Below the pieces are notes generated by a model that did no database searches, was not told where the DNA came from, and worked only from the letters and a program-made list of their open reading frames with translations. Below, one piece after another: positions 1 through 7,390 of a stretch of DNA of 64,000 bases (positions within the stretch are counted from its first letter, which is position 1; every line of letters starts with the position of its first letter). The DNA comes from DAITAZ01 sp036824045 (lineage in GTDB: Bacteria > Pseudomonadota > Gammaproteobacteria > Burkholderiales > Rhodocyclaceae): contig DAITAZ010000004.1 of assembly GCA_036824045.1 (NCBI GenBank), forward strand, positions 1-64,000, in the 5' to 3' direction. The position numbers and the translations under genes are program-made.

Positions 1-105
1 GCGGGCGAGGATGACTTCCTGTCCTGGCTCGGGCGCGGGCTGGATGGACGATTCATCGAAATAGCCCGCGTCGAGGGGGATGCCGCAGTGGTGGCAGAGG
101 CTCAT
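1..105 (-). CDS. Partial uncharacterised protein with N-terminal CxxC
   Basis: The first 35 codons read from an ATG at 105 and run off the left edge in frame. The protein begins MSLCHHCGIPLDAGYF, so a CHHC pair at residues 4-7 could be half of a zinc-ribbon site. An AGGAG ribosome site overlaps the stop codon of the 222-residue gene upstream, 10 bases away, so this is the seventh gene of the same leftward cassette. I do not recognise the family, and nothing can be said about the missing C-terminus. Confidence 0.6.
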   Translation of the reverse strand, partial: MSLCHHCGIPLDAGYFDESSIQPAPEPGQEVILAR

Positions 106-115
106 TGCGCCGCTC

Positions 116-784
116 CTAGCCCAGCACCTTGTAGCCGTGGAGGACGATGTAGAGTTCGGCGCCCGCATACAGGGGGCCTTGGGAGATTTCCTCGATCTCG
201 ATGCGGATGGTGGATCGGGGTTGGAAGAGCATGGGTTTGGCGAAGGGGCGGAAGGGGCGTTCGCCACCGGATTCCCCCAGCCCGGCGATGTTGTGGATGG
301 GCTGGTTTTGCAGCTCGCGTCCGGTGCCGCTGTCGACGATGCTGTACTTGAACTGGACGCCGCAGGCTTTGTAGAGGAAGCAGCGGACAAGGTTGCTCAG
401 ATGCTCAACCGTAGCCGCGCGGTCGGCCTGGGGTGAGTCGGTCCCCGGCAGGGAAAGCGACAGCTTGCCGGCAAGGGTTTCCGCCAGAATCCGGGTGAGG
501 GTAGTGGTGGGTGGTGGCGTGTCGGGTTGTTCCCGCTGCACCCGGGTGATCGCAACGGGGATGGCTTCCAGCCGAGGGCTCGGTGGTGCGGCCAGACTGT
601 AGGCGATGGCGACGGCGATGAAGCTGCCGTCCACGCTGATGTTGATGACGTCCTGCACCCGGTTGCCGGGATTGCCTTGCAGCTTGAACTTGGCGACGTA
701 GTCGTAGGGGATTTCCTTGGCGGGCGCTTCATGCACCGGGCGGGGTGGCGCCGGTTCCTGAGCCAATCCGAGACCTGCTCGCAT
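116..784 (-). CDS. Uncharacterised cassette protein A (222 aa)
   Basis: This 222-residue protein has no signal peptide or membrane segment, and I do not recognise it. It looks soluble and beta-rich. The last third contains KPMLFQPRSTIRIEIEEI followed by a final strand ending AELYIVLHGYKVLG. The same pattern ends the 234-residue protein two genes upstream (EPVFIEPQQNFRVEISFP, then RIWVVLDGY), so the two are probably distant paralogues. The ATG is preceded by AGGAG at a 10-base spacing. It sits 72 bases after the 357-residue repeat protein and 10 bases before the next gene, so cotranscription is likely. A role as a coat or assembly subunit is speculation from the paired beta-rich pattern only. 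Confidence 0.7.
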   Translation of the reverse strand: MRAGLGLAQEPAPPRPVHEAPAKEIPYDYVAKFKLQGNPGNRVQDVINISVDGSFIAVAIAYSLAAPPSPRLEAIPVAITRVQREQPDTPPPTTTLTRILAETLAGKLSLSLPGTDSPQADRAATVEHLSNLVRCFLYKACGVQFKYSIVDSGTGRELQNQPIHNIAGLGESGGERPFRPFAKPMLFQPRSTIRIEIEEISQGPLYAGAELYIVLHGYKVLG

Positions 785-856
785 GGTCGTGTTCTCCTGC
801 GGTTGCCCAGGCGCCGGCGGGTCGCCGGGGTGTCCTGGCGGGGTGGTGGCGATGGC

Positions 857-1930
857 TTACCAGAGCGGTTTCCATACTTCCGGTACGTCACCCGTGGGGG
901 TGTGCCAGCGGGTTTGTGCCGGGCGCTCGGGCTCGTAGCGTTCGATGCCGCTGATGGTGTGCGGGCGCAGGTAGCCGTCCATGCCCTGCATGTCGGGGTC
1001 GGCGGCCAGGCCGTTGATGTCGCTGGCGTCTTCCAGGCCGCGCAAGTCCTCGTCGGCGTCGAGACCGCGCAGTTTGGCGTGCGCGCAGTCGCAACCGTTG
1101 AGGTCGCTGTCGGCGTCGAAACCACGGAGTTCCGGGTCTTCGTCCAGGCCCTGGAGTGCGTCGCTGGCGTCAAGGCTGCCCAGTTCGTCCTCGGCGACGC
1201 CGTTCACCGGCTGATAGAGGGCGCCATCGGGTGCCTGATACAGCGCCCCCAGGCTGCCGTGTCCGGCCACCCCGGCCGCCTTGAGTACGGGGGCGGCTGC
1301 AGCCATCGCCTCTGCGCCGCCAGGAACGGCTGAGGCGACCTTCTGCGCGATCGGGAGGGCTTGCTGCACCAGAGGGCGAGCGGCTTTCAGCGCCAGGGAC
1401 ACCGGGTGGTATTTGAGTGCGGTCTTGGCGACCTTGCGCAACTTGCCCCAGAAGCCGGTGAGATTGCCCAATCCGTCCACACCCTGGGTGTACTGGTAGA
1501 GGTTGCCGTCCGGGCCTTGGCGCACCTCGCCAAAGTAGCCGACGCCCATCATCTGGCCGGCCGCGTCTTCACCCAGCCCGCGCAGGTCCTCATCTGCCTC
1601 CAGCCCCTGCACGCGGTACAGGGCTCCGTCCGGTGCCTCGTACAGCTCGCCGATACCCGGGTGGCCGGCCACGCCCGCCGCCTTGAGGAACGGGGTGGCC
1701 GCCGTCAGTGCCGCCGCGCCACCAGGAATGAAGGGGGCAACCTTCTGCACCAGGGGCATCGCGCGGCGGGCGACGCTCTTGAGCCGGCTCCAGAAACCAC
1801 CGATCGGATTGCCCAGGCCATCCACGCCCTGCACATATTCGTAGAGGTGCCCGTCCGGGCCCTGGCGCACTTCACCGAAGTGGCCGATACCCAGCATCCG
1901 GGTGACGTCGCTTTCGCTCAGATAGTGCAT
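857..1930 (-). CDS. Repeat protein with DGxLY motifs and acidic tail repeats
   Basis: The 357-residue product is built from an internal duplication. Residues about 14-41 and 130-156 are nearly the same (FGEVRQGPDGxLYxYxQGVDGLGN), and each copy is followed by an alanine-rich segment (LKAAGVAGH) and an APDGALY motif. After about residue 250 come roughly seven acidic units of about ten residues of the type DADEDLRGL, then a short tail rich in Trp and Pro. The DGxLY motif recurs three times in the 107-residue protein of the same cassette. There is no signal peptide. The ATG has AAGGAGA seven bases upstream. The family is not recognised; the acidic units might bind cations, which is inference. Confidence 0.7.
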   Translation of the reverse strand: MHYLSESDVTRMLGIGHFGEVRQGPDGHLYEYVQGVDGLGNPIGGFWSRLKSVARRAMPLVQKVAPFIPGGAAALTAATPFLKAAGVAGHPGIGELYEAPDGALYRVQGLEADEDLRGLGEDAAGQMMGVGYFGEVRQGPDGNLYQYTQGVDGLGNLTGFWGKLRKVAKTALKYHPVSLALKAARPLVQQALPIAQKVASAVPGGAEAMAAAAPVLKAAGVAGHGSLGALYQAPDGALYQPVNGVAEDELGSLDASDALQGLDEDPELRGFDADSDLNGCDCAHAKLRGLDADEDLRGLEDASDINGLAADPDMQGMDGYLRPHTISGIERYEPERPAQTRWHTPTGDVPEVWKPLW

Positions 1931-1957
1931 GACTTGTCTCCTTGGTCTTGTCGCGGG

Positions 1958-2662
1958 TTATTGGACGTCCCGGGTGAGGTAGCCATCGAGCACGACCCAG
2001 ATGCGCATGGGGCCGGTGACCGAAGCGAGCTTGCCGGAGTCCTTCTCGCCATAGCCGGGCACGCCCTGGGGAAACGAGATTTCCACCCGGAAGTTTTGTT
2101 GCGGCTCGATGAACACCGGTTCGGCGAAGCGGAAGGTGGCGGTGGGGTTGGCCTCTCCGTGGTTGGAAACGGCCGGGAAGCCCGGACTGACCCCGGCGCC
2201 GGAGGGGAACCAGAAGGTGGGCATCTCGATCATGGTCTTTTCGCCCACGATCAGCGAGGTGACCGAGTTGTAGATGAGGTCCGACAGGATCTCCGCCTCG
2301 CTGACCTGGATTTCCGATTCCAGATTCACGACCTTGTTCTTTGATGAGGCGTTTCCCGTTGTTGTGTCCGAGGTTGTGGTGCTTTCGCTGGATCGGGATT
2401 TCTCCGTCAGCCGCAGGTTCGAAACCACCACCCGCAGCGCCCGTGCTTCGAAAGCGTTGAGGCTGGGGAGCACGCCCGAGGCCTGCAAGTTGGTCTCCAG
2501 CCGGGTCTTGTTCTGGATGTCCACGAAGAACCGGATTACCCGCGGATCGGTCATGTAGTCGGTGAATCGCTTCTTTTCCGCGCCGTTCGATTGCTCCTTG
2601 ATGAAAAACGCGTCGTAGATCGGTGCGTGCAGCTTCTCTTTGACGCCTTGAACCTTGGCCAT
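1958..2662 (-). CDS. Uncharacterised cassette protein B (234 aa)
   Basis: This soluble 234-residue protein begins MAKVQGVKEKLHAP. The start at 2662 is chosen over an upstream one because AAGGAGA lies just before it. The middle has a Ser/Thr-rich loop at about residues 90-105. The C-terminal part (EPVFIEPQQNFRVEISFP, then RIWVVLDGY) mirrors the end of the 222-residue protein of this cassette. I do not recognise the family. It sits 44 bases after the 107-residue DGxLY protein and 27 bases before the 357-residue one. Candidate ideas are a structural or particle-forming subunit or an adhesin partner, none supported by a known domain. Confidence 0.7.
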   Translation of the reverse strand: MAKVQGVKEKLHAPIYDAFFIKEQSNGAEKKRFTDYMTDPRVIRFFVDIQNKTRLETNLQASGVLPSLNAFEARALRVVVSNLRLTEKSRSSESTTTSDTTTGNASSKNKVVNLESEIQVSEAEILSDLIYNSVTSLIVGEKTMIEMPTFWFPSGAGVSPGFPAVSNHGEANPTATFRFAEPVFIEPQQNFRVEISFPQGVPGYGEKDSGKLASVTGPMRIWVVLDGYLTRDVQ

Positions 2663-2706
2663 GAAAGTCTCCTTCGGTTGGCGGGAGCACCCGCGATGTC
2701 TCTGAA

Positions 2707-3030
2707 TCAAGCGGAGCGCGTCGTGGGCGTTGTCGGCGAGACCACTTCGTACAGCACGCCGTCAGCGCCCAGGAAGTGCTTGGACGGCAGCACGTCGGGT
2801 GTCGCGGAGCCGACCCCGGACATGCCCCTTGTCCCCGGCGGATGCGTCCCGCACTGCGTGTAGAGCATGCCGTCCGCCGACAGGTAGTACGGGTTGGCGC
2901 CTGCAGCGGCGCCTAGTGGCTGGGCCTGGTACAAGGTGCCGTCGGCGCCCAGGAACAGCCCCGCCAGCCCCCGCGGCCCCGGGTTCACGATCATCAGTTC
3001 GTCCAGTCCAAGCCCCGCATCCTGTGTCAT
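2707..3030 (-). CDS. Small DGxLY-repeat protein (107 aa)
   Basis: The protein has three DGxLY units, GADGTLYQ at 28-35, ADGMLYTQ at 52-59 and GADGVLYE at 88-95, spaced about 24 and 36 residues apart. The same motif appears four times in the 357-residue protein of this cassette. Start 3030 is preferred because AGGAG lies seven bases upstream; a GTG six bases earlier is too close to it. There is no signal peptide or membrane helix. The repeats suggest short beta-hairpins, but I cannot assign a named family. The ends at 2707 and 3030 leave 44-45-base gaps to both neighbours. Confidence 0.65.
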   Translation of the reverse strand: MTQDAGLGLDELMIVNPGPRGLAGLFLGADGTLYQAQPLGAAAGANPYYLSADGMLYTQCGTHPPGTRGMSGVGSATPDVLPSKHFLGADGVLYEVVSPTTPTTRSA

Positions 3031-3075
3031 GAGCACACTCCTGTCGTTTGCGCCGTCGGCCGGAGGCGACTTGCC

Positions 3076-3393
3076 TCATCCCTCGATCCCCCGGGCCGTG
3101 ACCCGATAGCTGCCGCCAACGATGTACAACTGCGTCCCCTCCGTGTTGCACACCAGGCGTGGCGGGTTTTCCATGCGGTGGATGTAGGTCAGCGGCTGGC
3201 CGGGCTGGCCTTTGTCCGAGCGGTAGATCACGCCCACCAGGGTGCCCAGTTCCACTACCAGGGGGGGCATCACCCGGGGGTGGCGCACGGTCTCCACGCC
3301 CGGCGGCAGGTAACCGTTGAACTGCTCGTACAGCGCGGCGCCTTGCCGGGTGGCCAGCGCCAGCGCTTCCGGGAGTTGGGCGGGCTGTTTCAT
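3076..3393 (-). CDS. Small uncharacterised cassette protein (105 aa)
   Basis: The ATG overlaps the stop codon of the transglutaminase-like gene (ATGA), which implies translational coupling. The 105-residue product is predicted soluble. It has an amphipathic N-terminus, a hydrophobic strand pair (PPLVVELGTLVGVIYR), then a C-terminal segment with GTQLYIVGGSYRV that resembles a degenerate copy of the DGxLY motif of the neighbouring genes. No family is recognised. The coupling suggests it acts with the transglutaminase-like protein in a fixed ratio. Confidence 0.65.
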   Translation of the reverse strand: MKQPAQLPEALALATRQGAALYEQFNGYLPPGVETVRHPRVMPPLVVELGTLVGVIYRSDKGQPGQPLTYIHRMENPPRLVCNTEGTQLYIVGGSYRVTARGIEG

Positions 3394-4367
3394 CGGGCGG
3401 CCGCCTGGGGTGGGGGCGCCTGCACCAGTACCGGTGCGGGCTTCACCGGCTGCACGGCTGCTGGCTGAACCGTGGCGATGGGGCGCAGGGTGACGGCTTG
3501 CGCCGGCTGCATGGCTGGCGTGGCGGGACCCCCCGGTGCCGTGGCCGGCGCGGACGCTTGCGGTAGCAAGCCAAGCCGCCGCAGGTTGCCGACGAAGTGG
3601 CTCACCGTGCGCGGACGGGGTCGGGCGGCAAGGCCGCGCTGCCAGATGCGCCGCAGCACCGCTTTGAGCCAGTGACTGCGGTGGAGCAACTGCCGCGCCC
3701 TGAGCAATGTCCACAACTGTTTAACCCGTTCGTCCTTGGGGCGGATGACCTCGCCCTCCAGGGCTCGGACCAGCGTGTCCAGCCAAGGTGGAGGCGGCTC
3801 CGCTACCGCTAAGCCCTGCACATGCTCGTCGCCAGCCATCATCTCGGATCTCCTTTCCAGGTGGACGACCTTCCTGATCGGGGTGCGCGGCGCCCAACCC
3901 ATGGGGTGGGGCATGGTGGCGTCCAGGGCGATCCAGCCTCCCCTGAGCAGTACTTCCAGATAGATATGACTGAACAGTTCCGGACGCAGCCCATCCGGCC
4001 CGGTGAGCACCAGCCGTACCGGGTGCCCGATGGACTCCAGCAGCGCACCCAGCAGGATCGTCATGTCGTCGCAGTCGCCCGCGCGCAGCTCCAGCATTCG
4101 CCGGGGGGAGTGGAGCACTTCGATGCGGTAGGTATCCTTGGTGTAGCGGATGTTCTGCTGCACCCACTCGAACAGCGCCTTGATTTCTCCGGCGTAGTCC
4201 TTGGGCTTTACCGCGCGGTGGCGGAGGATGCCGATCGCGGTTTGGCGGACCGTGAAGTCCTTGGCGCCTTCCTTGATCAGGTCGGTGATGTGGCGGACCG
4301 TGTGCAGGGTGCCCCGGTACCCCGAGGGGATGCGATGCACGTCGATCCTGGGTTGCGCGATGGCCAT
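3390..4367 (-). CDS. Transglutaminase-like cysteine protein heading the cassette
   Basis: The 325-residue product has a transglutaminase/papain-like fold at about residues 40-160. A complete triad is visible: Cys99 in AGDCDD, His134 in FSHIYLEV and Asp149 in ALDATMPHP. Such domains act as proteases, peptidases or cross-linking enzymes. Residues 160-255 are charged and helical, and the tail from about 260 is Ala/Pro/Val-rich and probably disordered. No signal peptide is seen. It is the first gene of the leftward cassette; the start lies about 45 bases downstream of the predicted start point of a sigma-54 promoter, and a GCCCCG-ATG-CGGGGC hairpin (4376-4390) sits just ahead of the ATG. The substrate is unknown; the repeat proteins downstream are plausible targets. 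Confidence 0.8.
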   Translation of the reverse strand: MAIAQPRIDVHRIPSGYRGTLHTVRHITDLIKEGAKDFTVRQTAIGILRHRAVKPKDYAGEIKALFEWVQQNIRYTKDTYRIEVLHSPRRMLELRAGDCDDMTILLGALLESIGHPVRLVLTGPDGLRPELFSHIYLEVLLRGGWIALDATMPHPMGWAPRTPIRKVVHLERRSEMMAGDEHVQGLAVAEPPPPWLDTLVRALEGEVIRPKDERVKQLWTLLRARQLLHRSHWLKAVLRRIWQRGLAARPRPRTVSHFVGNLRRLGLLPQASAPATAPGGPATPAMQPAQAVTLRPIATVQPAAVQPVKPAPVLVQAPPPQAAAR

Positions 4368-4420
4368 ATCCGCTTGCCCCGATGCGGGGCTTCCTGTCCT
4401 TTAGGGTGTTGCCATCCGTG

Positions 4421-4440
4421 TATGCAACCTGTGTGCCAAC
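4421..4440 (-). promoter_or_regulatory. Consensus sigma-54 (RpoN) promoter
   Basis: Read leftward the sequence is GTTGGCACACAGGTTGCATA. It has the -24 element TGGCAC and the -12 element TTGCA, with exactly ten bases between the GG and GC dinucleotides, matching the sigma-54 consensus. It lies about 55 bases upstream of the transglutaminase-like ATG and points into the seven-gene cassette, so transcription should need an ATP-driven enhancer-binding protein. The activator is not in this window. Confidence 0.8.
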
Positions 4441-4705
4441 GGGCGCGCGGGTAGTGTTCGCCCCCCTAACCCACTGCTTTCAAAGGATATGGAGGGTGAG
4501 CACGGGGACGGGTGGGGTGATGGGGGACGCGTGCCGGGTCATAGAAACGATGAGTCGGAGACGACCATGTGGCCAAGCCCAGACGCGTGCGGGCACTCGC
4601 CGCCTGCCCATAGGATTCCTGATGCCATCGCAATTCCTATGATCAGGGGGTGGGCGCCGTGCGCGGCCCCGGTGGCGTTGCGGGTCGGCAGGCGCTCATC
4701 TCCCC

Positions 4706-4732
4706 TCAAGTGGGGGGGCGCTGCACCGATAA
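4706..4732 (+). promoter_or_regulatory. Candidate sigma-28 (FliA) flagellar-class promoter
   Basis: TCAA at 4706-4709 and ACCGATAA at 4725-4732 are separated by 15 bases, close to the sigma-28 pattern TAAA-N15-GCCGATAA. It lies 72 bases upstream of the chemoreceptor ATG, and chemoreceptors are often in the FliA regulon. Apart from this site, the sigma-54 site and a small hairpin, I see nothing coding in the 437-base gap between 4367 and 4805. Confidence 0.45.
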
Positions 4733-4804
4733 GACTGTGGTATCCACTCGCGCCCGGCGGTTCTGCGGCGGCGGGTGTACTTCCCCGCAATCCGGTTCGA
4801 GAGC

Positions 4805-6880
4805 ATGCGCGACAACCAGCCCGTTACCCAGCGCGAGTACCCGTATCCCAGTGGCCAGGTGATCATCAGCCACACCGATGGCAAAGGGAGGATCGTGTAT
4901 GCCAACGATGCCTTCGTGCAGGTATCGGGCTTTGCGGAGGTGGAGCTGATCGGTCAGCCCCACAACATCCTGCGTCACCCGGACATGCCGGTGGAGGCGT
5001 TTCGGGACTTGTGGGCCACGGTGCAGGCGGGGCGTCCGTGGACGGGGGTGGTGAAGAACCGGCGCAAGGATGGCGATCACTACTGGGTGCGCGCCTATGT
5101 GACGGCCAAGGCCGATGGCGACGGCTTCGTCTCGGTCCGGACCGAGGCCACTCGGGACGAAGTGGCTGCAGCCGAAGCGCTGTATGCGCGCCTGCGGGCT
5201 GATCCGGCACTGCGGCTGCACGAGGGGAACCTCGTGGCCGGTGGGGTGCGCGGCTGGTTCCAGCGCGTCGAGGGCCGATTGCGCCTGACTCATCGGCTGT
5301 GGCTGGCCTTCCTGGCCTTCATGGTGCTGGCGGGGCTGGGCATTGGCGTCGCCCTGTGGCAGCTCGAGGCGGTGTCCACGCGGTTTTCCGGCTATCTGGC
5401 CGAGGATGCGCAGCGGCTCAAGGCCTATGGGGACATGTACGCCCAAGGGCTGCAGGCGGGGCAGGCCCTGCGCAACATCATCCTCGACCCGGCCAATCCC
5501 AAGGCCCGGAAGAACCTCGACGCCGCCAACCATGCCTTTGCGGATGCGCTGGCCAGGGGGCGTTCCCATGGCACCGGGGATGAAACGGTCCTGGCCGAGA
5601 TTGACGCGCTATGGGCGGCGGATGCCACGCTCAAGGCCCGGATACGCGAGCTCGCCCTGGAGGGGCGGACAGCCGAGGCCGTGGCCGTGTTGAACAAGGA
5701 AGAAACCCCCCTGTGGCGCAGCCTCAAGGACAAGCTGCTGGCGCAGGCGGCGGTGGTTGAGCGGGATGCGGCGGCAACGGCCGGGACGGCGGTGCGGGAT
5801 GCGGCCCACGGCCAGCGCGCCAGCCTGCTCACCGTGGGGCTGGCGCTGGTGCTGGGGTTCGTGCTCGTCGCGGCGGCGCTGGCCCACGTTTCCCGCTACC
5901 TGGCCCAGACCCGGGACTCCATCCGGCAGATTGCGGACGGCGGCGATCTGCGTCACCCCCTGCCGCCCGCCCGGCATGACGAGATCGGCGAGATCATGGC
6001 GCAGCTGGCCATCATGCGGAACGGGCTTCATGAGCTGATCGCCGATCTGCTGGCGCGCATCGCCAGCCTGGGCGAGGAGGCTGCCCGGCTGAGCGGGGCG
6101 GCCCAGGGCACCGACCGGGTGTCCGCCCGGCAGTCTGGCGCCGCGCGGGACGTGGCGAGCGCGGTCGCCCAGTTGTCCGCCTCGATCGAGCAGGCGCGGG
6201 GCCGGGCCGTTGAATCCCACCGCCTGTCGGGCACCGCGCGGCAGCGGGCGGACGCCGGGGAGACGATCATCGGCCATGCGTCGGAGGAAATGTCCCACAT
6301 TGCCCGGATCGTCAACGAGGCTGCCGGGGCCGTGGCGGAACTGAAGGATTGCTCGGCGCAGATTTCGTCGATTGTCCTGGTGATCCGCGAGATTGCCGAA
6401 CAGACCAATCTGCTGGCGCTGAACGCCGCCATCGAAGCCGCCCGGGCGGGCGAGGCCGGGCGGGGCTTCGCCGTGGTGGCGGACGAAGTGCGCAAGCTGG
6501 CGGAGCGCACCAATGTTTCGACACGGGAGATCGAGTCGATGATCGGGCGTATCCAGCAAGGCACCGTGCGGGCGGCCGAGGGCATGGAAGCCAGCGTGGC
6601 CCGGGTGGGCGCGGGGGTCGAGCTGGCCCGGGCGGCGGGCGCGTCGATGGTGGAAATCGGTGGCTCGGCCGGCGCCACGGAAAGCGCGGCCGCGGGCATC
6701 AGCACTGCGCTCGACGCCCAGTCTTCCGCGGCTCGGGGCATCGCCCAGCGCATCCAGGAGATCTCCTCCGGTGCCGAAGACAACGTGGCGTCTGCCGCCC
6801 GGACCCTCGAGGCGGCCAACCGCCTGCGCGGGATGGCCACCGATCTGGAGCGGCTGGCCGGTCGCTTCAAGGTGGCCTGA
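4805..6880 (+). CDS. PAS-domain methyl-accepting chemotaxis protein (Aer-like)
   Basis: The 691-residue receptor has an N-terminal PAS sensor (about 1-125, beginning MRDNQPVTQREYPYPSG as in Aer-type proteins). Membrane segments follow at about 165-187 and 339-361, with a roughly 150-residue helical region between them, then a HAMP linker and a C-terminal signalling hairpin. The tip motif IREIAEQTNLLALNAAIEAA lies near residue 525. It should control the CheA kinase in response to redox or energy state through the PAS domain. There is no C-terminal CheR/CheB pentapeptide; it ends GRFKVA. The ATG at 4805 is favoured because the PAS-type N-terminus starts there. The promoter is probably FliA-dependent. 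Confidence 0.9.
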   Translation: MRDNQPVTQREYPYPSGQVIISHTDGKGRIVYANDAFVQVSGFAEVELIGQPHNILRHPDMPVEAFRDLWATVQAGRPWTGVVKNRRKDGDHYWVRAYVTAKADGDGFVSVRTEATRDEVAAAEALYARLRADPALRLHEGNLVAGGVRGWFQRVEGRLRLTHRLWLAFLAFMVLAGLGIGVALWQLEAVSTRFSGYLAEDAQRLKAYGDMYAQGLQAGQALRNIILDPANPKARKNLDAANHAFADALARGRSHGTGDETVLAEIDALWAADATLKARIRELALEGRTAEAVAVLNKEETPLWRSLKDKLLAQAAVVERDAAATAGTAVRDAAHGQRASLLTVGLALVLGFVLVAAALAHVSRYLAQTRDSIRQIADGGDLRHPLPPARHDEIGEIMAQLAIMRNGLHELIADLLARIASLGEEAARLSGAAQGTDRVSARQSGAARDVASAVAQLSASIEQARGRAVESHRLSGTARQRADAGETIIGHASEEMSHIARIVNEAAGAVAELKDCSAQISSIVLVIREIAEQTNLLALNAAIEAARAGEAGRGFAVVADEVRKLAERTNVSTREIESMIGRIQQGTVRAAEGMEASVARVGAGVELARAAGASMVEIGGSAGATESAAAGISTALDAQSSAARGIAQRIQEISSGAEDNVASAARTLEAANRLRGMATDLERLAGRFKVA

Positions 6881-7004
6881 GGCCACGCTCGCGGCCGCTT
6901 ACACCCGCTCACAAAGCGTCAAGCGTTGTTACAGGGCGCCGTAGTCAAATGGCGCCGGTGGCGCTTGCCCCATTTCTGAACCCCGTTCGCCGAGGAGATG
7001 AACA

Positions 7005-7361
7005 ATGAACAAGACCCTGATTCTGGCCGTCCTGCTGGGCAGCCTGAGCCTTCCCGCCCTGGCGCAGAGCAGCGCGACGCCGGGCATTGACCAGCGCCAG
7101 GCCAACCAGGCACAGCGCATCGACCAGGGCGAGGCCAGCGGCGCCCTGACGCCCCGCGAGGCCCGGCGTCTGGAACGCCGCCAGGGCCACATCGAGCGCA
7201 TGGAAACCCGGGCCAAGGCCGACGGCGTGGTTACGGGCCAGGAGCGCGCCCACCTGCGCCACGCCGAGCGGGCCGAGAGCCGCCGCATCCTGCGCCAGAA
7301 GCACGACGCCCAGCACGACTACAACCACAATGGCCGCGCGGATCGCCCCGGCCGGCGCTGA
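7005..7361 (+). CDS. Small secreted charged helical protein
   Basis: A Sec signal peptide (about residues 1-20, ending PALA) precedes a roughly 98-residue mature part made of alternating Arg/Glu/Gln-rich helices (ARRLERRQGHIERME), with a basic tail after YNHNGRAD. AGGAGA lies nine bases before the ATG. Similar short periplasmic proteins are common in betaproteobacteria without assigned function. It stands alone between the chemoreceptor and the convergent TIR gene. Confidence 0.75.
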   Translation: MNKTLILAVLLGSLSLPALAQSSATPGIDQRQANQAQRIDQGEASGALTPREARRLERRQGHIERMETRAKADGVVTGQERAHLRHAERAESRRILRQKHDAQHDYNHNGRADRPGRR

Positions 7362-7390
7362 AGGCGCAGCGGGCTGCGGCCGTGGGCTGC

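Noticed and set aside
1..4440. Calling the left cassette a prophage
   Set aside because: No integrase, terminase, portal, tail or lysis gene is visible, and a host-type sigma-54 promoter drives it. Base composition also matches the flanks by eye.
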